Assembly: GCA_000421045.1 (NCBI GenBank)
Contig: ATWC01000033.1
Span: 1 to 36,538 of the forward strand
Source: Lachnospiraceae bacterium NK4A179
Lineage (GTDB): Bacteria > Bacillota > Clostridia > Lachnospirales > Lachnospiraceae
Reading direction: 5' to 3'
Length of the DNA stretch: 36,538 bases
Shown: positions 34,201 to 36,538 of the stretch, piece after piece
Numbering within the stretch: the stretch's first letter is position 1
Layout of the letters: every line of letters starts with the position of its first letter
Position numbers and translations under genes: made by a program
Notes under the pieces: model-generated
Told to the model about the DNA's origin: nothing
Database searches by the model: none
The model's input: only the letters and a program-made list of their open reading frames with translations

Positions 34201-36091
34201 TATCGCTACAGTAACACTTACAAGGAATTCTCTTGACGGAAAGACAAGCGAGACCAGAGACTTCAGATTCAGTCCTAATGTTAAGAAGAATGATAAAGAC
34301 TACAGTGCTCATATCATTAACTGGCTCACTCTTAACAGAAAGTCATTCAACAATGAGACTGATCCTAAGGAAATTGCTAAGGCTGTTAGAACAGCACTTA
34401 ACGTTCCCGAGAATATCGGAATCACAGCTGAAAAGGTTGACGCAGCAGTTTCAGACAGCAAGCTTCTTATAGTAAGATTTACACTGTCAGACCTGTATGA
34501 GACTGATACCGATGCAACCTTCACTGCAATATTCAGCAAGGGTGCAAAGACAACACTTTCTGAGGCATATGCAATCTCCATCGCAGCTATCAGAGAGGGC
34601 TTCACAAAGGGTTATACACAGGGTCTTTCAGTCAGCGAAGATGCTGCAGAAGTAGCTAAGGCTGCCAATGCATATGTTGACGTTCTTGGTTATGAAGTAA
34701 AGGCTGAAAAGGATAAGGAATTTGATGATGTTACTTCTCAGAAGTACCATACATATCATATTACCGTAACTGATAAGGCTACAAAGGCTGAAAAGAGCGG
34801 CGACTTCTTTGCAAATGAGATTATAGAAGAAACAGGTTATGAAATAATCAACTTCCATCTTAAATCCGGTGCAGGCGGTGAGTATATTAATCCTGATTAT
34901 CTTAAGAAGAATAAGTATGGAGACACAGATTATACTTACGACGCAATCATGGCAGCGATCAGAGCAAGATGGCCTGAGGCAGTATTTGAAGCATCCAAGG
35001 ATGATTACAAACCTGTAAGTGTTGAGGATGAGGGTAAGATAAAGATCAAAGCATCAGCATCAGCAAATGGTGCTTCTGTAGATGATTATGAGGAAACGTA
35101 TACATTCAAGCTCAATCCTGATAAGGCTACAAGGTATACTGCATCAGATTATGTAGCAAACCTTGGAATCATGAAGAGAACACTTAATTTGGGCGAATAC
35201 ATTTCTGGCACGACCACGAAGATTGATTTCAACAATACTGACTGGGTATTTAGAGACTTTGACAATCGTGCTACTGAGTCTGCTAGTATCAATGGAGCAG
35301 GCAGAGGCTACACAAGAACTATCTCAACTTATGAGTATGTTGCTCCTACAGCTACAGATGATGGTAAGGTTTCACTTGCTATCACGGTAAGCAGAGATGG
35401 TGAGACCGCTTCTACAACCGGACTTGTTATGGTAGTAAAAGGAAATGTTTATAACAGTGCAGCTGATGTCCTTGAGGCAGCAAGTGCAATCTCCGTAACA
35501 GCCGCTGATGCAAGCGAAGCAGCATACCAGAAGAAGCTTGATGCTATCAAGTTCAATGCTGAATCAGTAACAGTCAGAGCCGGAAGCATGGTTAAGACTG
35601 CTCCTACAAAGGTTAAGGATGGAACAGTATCCTTCGTTGTAGATGCAACAGTAATGCAGGGTGAAAATGCTAACAAGGCATCTCTCCGCATCACTTACAC
35701 GCTTCCTGCAGAAGGCAACCAGCTTATAGCTGAGGCAGAAGCTGCAGCAAAGGCAGAAGTTGCTAAGATTCAGAAGGAACTGAACGATGGTACACTTGAC
35801 TGGAAGGATCTTAATGATGACGAAATAATAACTAGAATAGCTCGTGCTACCAAGTCAAGCACACTTGTATCAGATGATTACAGCGCTTATGCTTACAATG
35901 ACTACAACAAGAAAACTGGAGAGTACGACGAGTATACTGGAAAGTACGTAGATGATGATGGATATACGTCTGGACTCTACTTCAGTCCTGTAGGCAAGGG
36001 TGTAGACGGATTTGTAAAGGGTACTGTAGTACTTAAGATCCGCGATGCGGAAGTATATGTACCTATCGATCTTACAATCCCTGCAAAGTGA
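25238..36091 (+). CDS. Giant secreted multidomain protein (about 3,617 residues)
   Basis: One unbroken frame of 10.85 kb. A Sec signal peptide (KAKLKDLLRRALVGLLSVSM, cleavage near VFA-AE at about 32) is followed by a Thr/Glu/Ala-rich low-complexity stretch (33-121). Next is a very long array of beta-rich, Ig-like-looking segments with many YxV/IxV strands, few cysteines and abundant Lys, Asp, Thr and Tyr. The last 730 residues are six alternating helix-strand modules. No LPXTG sorting signal, SLH, LysM, choline-binding or dockerin motif is seen; the C-terminus ends as a beta strand (AEVYVPIDLTIPAK). It is probably a cell-surface or matrix adhesin-type protein, but no family was recognised. 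The start at 25238 has AAAGGAG 6 bases upstream. The coding sequence looks AT-richer than its neighbours. Confidence 0.85.
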   Translation: MKAKLKDLLRRALVGLLSVSMIAADLPVAVFAAEPTEATAVEATATEETTAATEAVATEAAATEAVEATEAVVTEATATEAVEVEATEAAEPTEAVEAETVEETDEADADKEAKEEVKAEETFDAYGNNPKWDTYFLTFNFGEGDDAKAAFESMSKNGITAGTQLTDAKSDAVTVNKRDEKDTTTFGVPVNGTGVYWLEYAVSVNVAYRQSISENGFTGLLHVDGFKFDGDKYFEIDPGIGYWDFSKASMYIYAQKNSRTDIADDKHYTFYYSGAKPYVAEPYVRELYLGNGSSDDNIKFEVAYASPLVTIQDANGHDVPKYQPVWYTVGGKTEFKFANSYNEFWLRVSGFQNDLSAYSLPTAHDAYMVEENKDQKYYIYHYTYSSNFADFIVGDAKKAPFYTFNVHNAGSVPIAFQYKTKVDGTLTKLAEIPAGGQLNSFTVNSFEIDQYGISFNASATDHAYYKWAVKNEANLFTNATKQKTDEKALADINLTKLKKNAYTEKKGSGENEEYVIDIWLKEAPEFDALYAFTGFDYNNDAVYVSNDPELLRGDMYEVAAREGTTGSKKFVYDVTDNRINWTLSAGEKIYVRMFNRNGSHFSAELATLASKESEVNLSPDNVYYSVSENSDADVVRKNTELIALGDDIYSLEFKSASTKGMTDKALGITVKKVSAVHALKVNVDDGVAGIAYGFAETVNGKERFYTLKGIGDKDDAYFRVALNPGYKIVSVKNAEYVSNYGGYRVEALTSDAEVTVVTAKDNASTVSINFAMAPSMDAEAAKAISVYRVTEGTYSADNSSNYSYIGEYKLGTTYGFTSGQKLVFVLDDTDYRISKFYAEDFDADLTNALAWDNANKTYTYTVPTIADSSFDTTDGAVNNVYIYVKKVNDYSRTYTFTGDLDHVAIYTDEQGDHLYNDKIEQNSYTTTDAPFNFIVIPDPGYVLVRNKITGVANKNADIFTANSDTINISAVYNREVKAIKSFKIKTDGTIEDITIDGGNIEVTRVDKNNFVVNMTSYEIGGSAITHYMMFKYDDKEIDHLNIVEPHAAVDEETVIRYNLANGPYPLKVTDVWEGGTMNISADFGFSQNPSQNLEKNFYGISIFNEDALSVFGRNDIYLRKHDDKDSKVEFTLSGDYARYASVSWDNTKDPRPVYDLVVKRIDTKVNELALYREDGSTVDYIVDDDGNFVFEDIDLGNGWTAERTFDMYVLKLFRHIPGQTFRTYGDVKLTFWTVENGQKVRLTDPYLVTANETETNGSFYRITGFTGSYTVEAKSESGLVLKGFADAEQHEKYSTKPEEFAITPLASFSVADGKADAEYYGFMQPYFKVWLSADDSVSQLVTNGGSVNGIPAGTEYKIQYFNGFGEKFTSAAEIPASLSGGMTQGKDIFSDHVGLATVFIDQVDAGKTLTYQYKLDKGNTEFFPDGSIKITTASAADTQYSLTTKVDTVSSCEIKTPEIVNPDSVTLKYDPLKIDGTTDDPKTYNEDTGKYEKYTRVDQIYENKGKAQILTYPTTDAAYKTQETSVSMNVNGVTVGNIKVTIAPPEMNGKTLALNADKLKATTTGDKLSIVVPTPEELGFKVDETVVGRVYWKVTIKGDVDNTGYNTQYFNYYKLNGGAYELDENGRRVPVTSVLVSHLNAAQEYKFTLQLVQTGSGTAIAPEYNTDDSAITEATVFSTTLAPDDQWFTVKTKTEYYATKLKLSKKSATIYTGQQDLYVCDVTLPEKELVSETLDVDRVVQLAQVGTTGSRVYTDEGWIKAEVRDGKLYLSVDYDYVTECHAGKYTMEVRTKRPDDTYWATARFNLTVKQGIQTINLNLKNKIYVPSGSTTTLKVKPTFNELSTKIYSMEKINDTLSGTDLYNFAGPVLNKDLKADPKVRDFTCITAPAAKKLDWANAQVEYFKVDAVADKAGQEYSERAGKNGLWLPYDGQGGPSFSIAKNGTIKVSGSGDSETWYRIKVKAADYKDSKIYSYYNSEFQVISNDEYKDAKLIVIDAADTHVNDNGLDAYRVLGTYGDKNKITLKSTELDAAKDIRVVVDKDSSRNSLAAADGVAHEYVPIDSLAYSSLNNFNIGLEFKPVKSKGFNLSKEGFFTYKHAKDSKKITATTLNGSLQKKLDATIAIEYEGPKFGLEILDEDEKVINYKNGSSNMGEDRYKGENQDEVVYYGTEADFVGLRLMIYNPANSKEGIWTRSNFNDPNGEAKNFTITVKGGKLQKPVVERNLIPGKYTAYGVYKNASVYYLNVKPNNKNGVATITVKNKLDKTSKTYYVTNKTKPGTGKVKVTSNRKNLLDKAGEDQTITFKPSGLDESQSQYYLKIDRVQKNVYSGSYEQTGKKEFIDKTADYGFSYIESAGRDALKVDELIPVKQSEGYAYEAKISANCYVYPGNYKYVFTYGTLDAEGNFVPATKAQNYIIKIKGDKTTSFKIKTNYKLAARDQYKLEVEGKSKGVEYVSVDEVLYANVMGNSNKFKDLITINKNSGRARWGYGNWYNGKYHNDALAINAFAGNGNESEADNYLTIGQLKIDLSKITSKVDLTGYIKYTVHYKATGWTGAYDEQKYAKIKITLGKDEAKTVRRFKAKSNGAMMNQDLTPFVGYIELTAGGKPVSLSDYVGIKSDNGIFTYAEVMDVEAVENELGFVCDGTKKYVKIYSSTDKAVLSKIFDPVKAGKQKIKSENVTLYVLPQGGNIYYNVVDDHYYDDTAQIQKDKNATMDYVSEYGVPVSCKVKLVPAASATKALSLVEKKVPSWDGMFTGKTYNTWNYENGTWYAYVPVKENLAVNGHLVTIKAKDWCDNPKYSQFMSFGYDNSYKDKAYMVVAIGENELKKAVEKNVVKYGETADVALSVYLGIEPGDVKKDTEASIKDWTINVTLPDPYAGVDPNAAAEAIDKDVKKLADAAVNTDAKRGQLLELIDIELGDDVAAYEDAVEDAILENIYGNVDDWSYIVERNWNGKSGIVQNIRTKENELIAADSATKVDVAYDSRKNIATVTLTRNSLDGKTSETRDFRFSPNVKKNDKDYSAHIINWLTLNRKSFNNETDPKEIAKAVRTALNVPENIGITAEKVDAAVSDSKLLIVRFTLSDLYETDTDATFTAIFSKGAKTTLSEAYAISIAAIREGFTKGYTQGLSVSEDAAEVAKAANAYVDVLGYEVKAEKDKEFDDVTSQKYHTYHITVTDKATKAEKSGDFFANEIIEETGYEIINFHLKSGAGGEYINPDYLKKNKYGDTDYTYDAIMAAIRARWPEAVFEASKDDYKPVSVEDEGKIKIKASASANGASVDDYEETYTFKLNPDKATRYTASDYVANLGIMKRTLNLGEYISGTTTKIDFNNTDWVFRDFDNRATESASINGAGRGYTRTISTYEYVAPTATDDGKVSLAITVSRDGETASTTGLVMVVKGNVYNSAADVLEAASAISVTAADASEAAYQKKLDAIKFNAESVTVRAGSMVKTAPTKVKDGTVSFVVDATVMQGENANKASLRITYTLPAEGNQLIAEAEAAAKAEVAKIQKELNDGTLDWKDLNDDEIITRIARATKSSTLVSDDYSAYAYNDYNKKTGEYDEYTGKYVDDDGYTSGLYFSPVGKGVDGFVKGTVVLKIRDAEVYVPIDLTIPAK
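25335..25602 (+). repeat. Low-complexity Thr-Glu-Ala coding repeat
   Basis: Residues 33 to about 121 of the giant protein are built from TEA, VEA and TEAV units. In DNA this is a quasi-repetitive run of GAAGC and ACAGAAGC motifs, with GAAGCTGTTGAAG occurring twice. It probably forms an extended, acidic spacer after signal cleavage. Such runs can change length by slippage. Confidence 0.8.
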
Positions 36092-36120
36092 TGATCTGAT
36101 CATCAACAAAAAGTAATACT

Positions 36121-36150
36121 AAAGCCCCGGCGGATCCCGCCGGGGCTTTT
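36121..36150. terminator. Strong terminator after the giant gene
   Basis: AAAGCCCCGGCGG and CCGCCGGGGCTTT form a perfect 13-bp, very GC-rich stem around a 3-base loop (ATC), followed by T on the plus strand. It starts 29 bases past the stop codon. Confidence 0.95.
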
Positions 36151-36300
36151 CGTATTACAGAGCATCGAAGAATCATCCGGATCATCAGCCAAGGATAAGG
36201 CCGGAAAATTATTATTCGATGTACTGGAATATACTTGATGACAAGAATGCTAACCTGATTGCTACATTGTACTCATAGCGTATGGCGTTAGAAGATCAAA

Positions 36301-36336
36301 ATGACCGGCATGCATAAATTTTGCATTGCCGGTCAT
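36301..36336. terminator. Hairpin terminator for the convergent right-edge gene
   Basis: ATGACCGGCATGCA (36301-36314) pairs with TGCATTGCCGGTCAT (36322-36336) with one bulge. Read on the minus strand it is followed by TTTTGATC, consistent with ending the gene that stops at 36362. Between 36151 and 36300 no gene or clear element was seen. Confidence 0.65.
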
Positions 36337-36361
36337 TATATGTCTATCACACTATTTATAT

Positions 36362-36538
36362 TCAGGCTTTTTTCAAAGCAGCAACCTGAGCTTCAAGTTC
36401 TTTGATTCTTGTGTCCTTCTCTTCGAGGTGAGCGTCTTTCTCTTCTAGGCGTGCACCCATCTCCGCAATGATCTTTTCATCTTCTTTACGCTGTTCTTCA
36501 CGGCCCTTTTCAAAGCCCTCTTCATGCCCGATCCGTTT
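36362..36538 (-). CDS. C-terminal fragment of an Rpn-like nuclease/transposase-type protein
   Basis: The minus strand is open from the window edge to a stop at 36362, giving the last 58 residues of a protein whose start lies to the right. It contains HEEGFEKGREEQRKEDEKII and then heptad repeats (LEEKDAHLEEKDTRIKELEA), a charged coiled coil ending VAALKKA. The Gly-Arg-Glu-Glu tail is typical of PD-(D/E)XK Rpn family recombination-promoting nucleases, abundant in Lachnospiraceae. The catalytic domain is outside the window, so the family call rests on the tail only. Confidence 0.5.
   Translation of the reverse strand, partial: KRIGHEEGFEKGREEQRKEDEKIIAEMGARLEEKDAHLEEKDTRIKELEAQVAALKKA

Noticed and set aside
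36151-36300. Possible decayed gene fragment after the giant gene
   Set aside because: Short open stretches exist, but none has a start signal, conserved motif or length to support a call.

Overview
The window looks like a chromosomal segment of a Lachnospiraceae-type anaerobe (Clostridia; Butyrivibrio, Pseudobutyrivibrio or Roseburia-like). This rests on gene content: acetate kinase, a MecA-type ClpC adaptor, ComEB-type dCMP deaminase, DUF3048 and DUF402 proteins, an acyltransferase/zinc-ribbon/hydrolase trio, a giant secreted protein and Sec-type signals without an outer-membrane system. It also fits the TwoAYGGAY RNAs, a family known from Clostridiales and gut metagenomes. No database search was possible, so taxonomy is inferred.

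Layout. (1) 1-3011: ackA converges on mecA across a shared terminator, followed by a small GtrA-like membrane protein. (2) 3012-4326: a 1.3-kb gene-free stretch with hairpins, a 72-bp tandem repeat, a compact repeat element, a consensus promoter and a possible small RNA. (3) 4327-9526: co-oriented genes for a membrane-anchored GH18-like protein, Sua5, RpiB, dCMP deaminase and a coiled-coil SleB-type hydrolase. (4) 9529-11086: a minus-strand DUF402-DUF3048 pair. (5) 11184-17176: an MBOAT plus DHHW/AlgJ-like O-acetylation pair, then an acyltransferase, a zinc-ribbon membrane protein and an alpha/beta hydrolase with overlapping genes. (6) 17173-17676: an unrecognised minus-strand gene. (7) 18078-24143: serine acetyltransferase and four glycan genes resembling PglF, PglE, PglC and PglA. 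(8) 24268-24969: an aquaporin on the minus strand. (9) 25238-36091: one gene for a secreted protein of about 3,617 residues. (10) The right edge holds the C-terminus of an Rpn-like protein on the minus strand.

The most unusual signal is a dispersed element of about 235 bp in three full copies (2313-2549, 13919-14152, 17731-17960), one compact copy without the core (3632-3710) and one possible remnant (17177-17221). Each full copy has long terminal inverted repeats whose sequence differs from copy to copy while pairing is kept. Inside is a branched core whose two hairpin loops read AYGGAY, matching the TwoAYGGAY RNA motif. The loops also fit the ANGGA pattern bound by CsrA/RsmA proteins. All copies lie in the same orientation, and two end just before the ribosome binding site of a gene.

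The genes suggest a cell-surface neighbourhood: wall remodelling, O-acylation of polymers, synthesis and transfer of an amino-dideoxy sugar to a lipid carrier, and a giant exported protein that may or may not be a target of that machinery. Other regulatory oddities are a probably leaderless mecA, a nearly identical 5' hairpin and RBS block before two unrelated genes, and a perfect 34-bp palindrome in a divergent promoter region.
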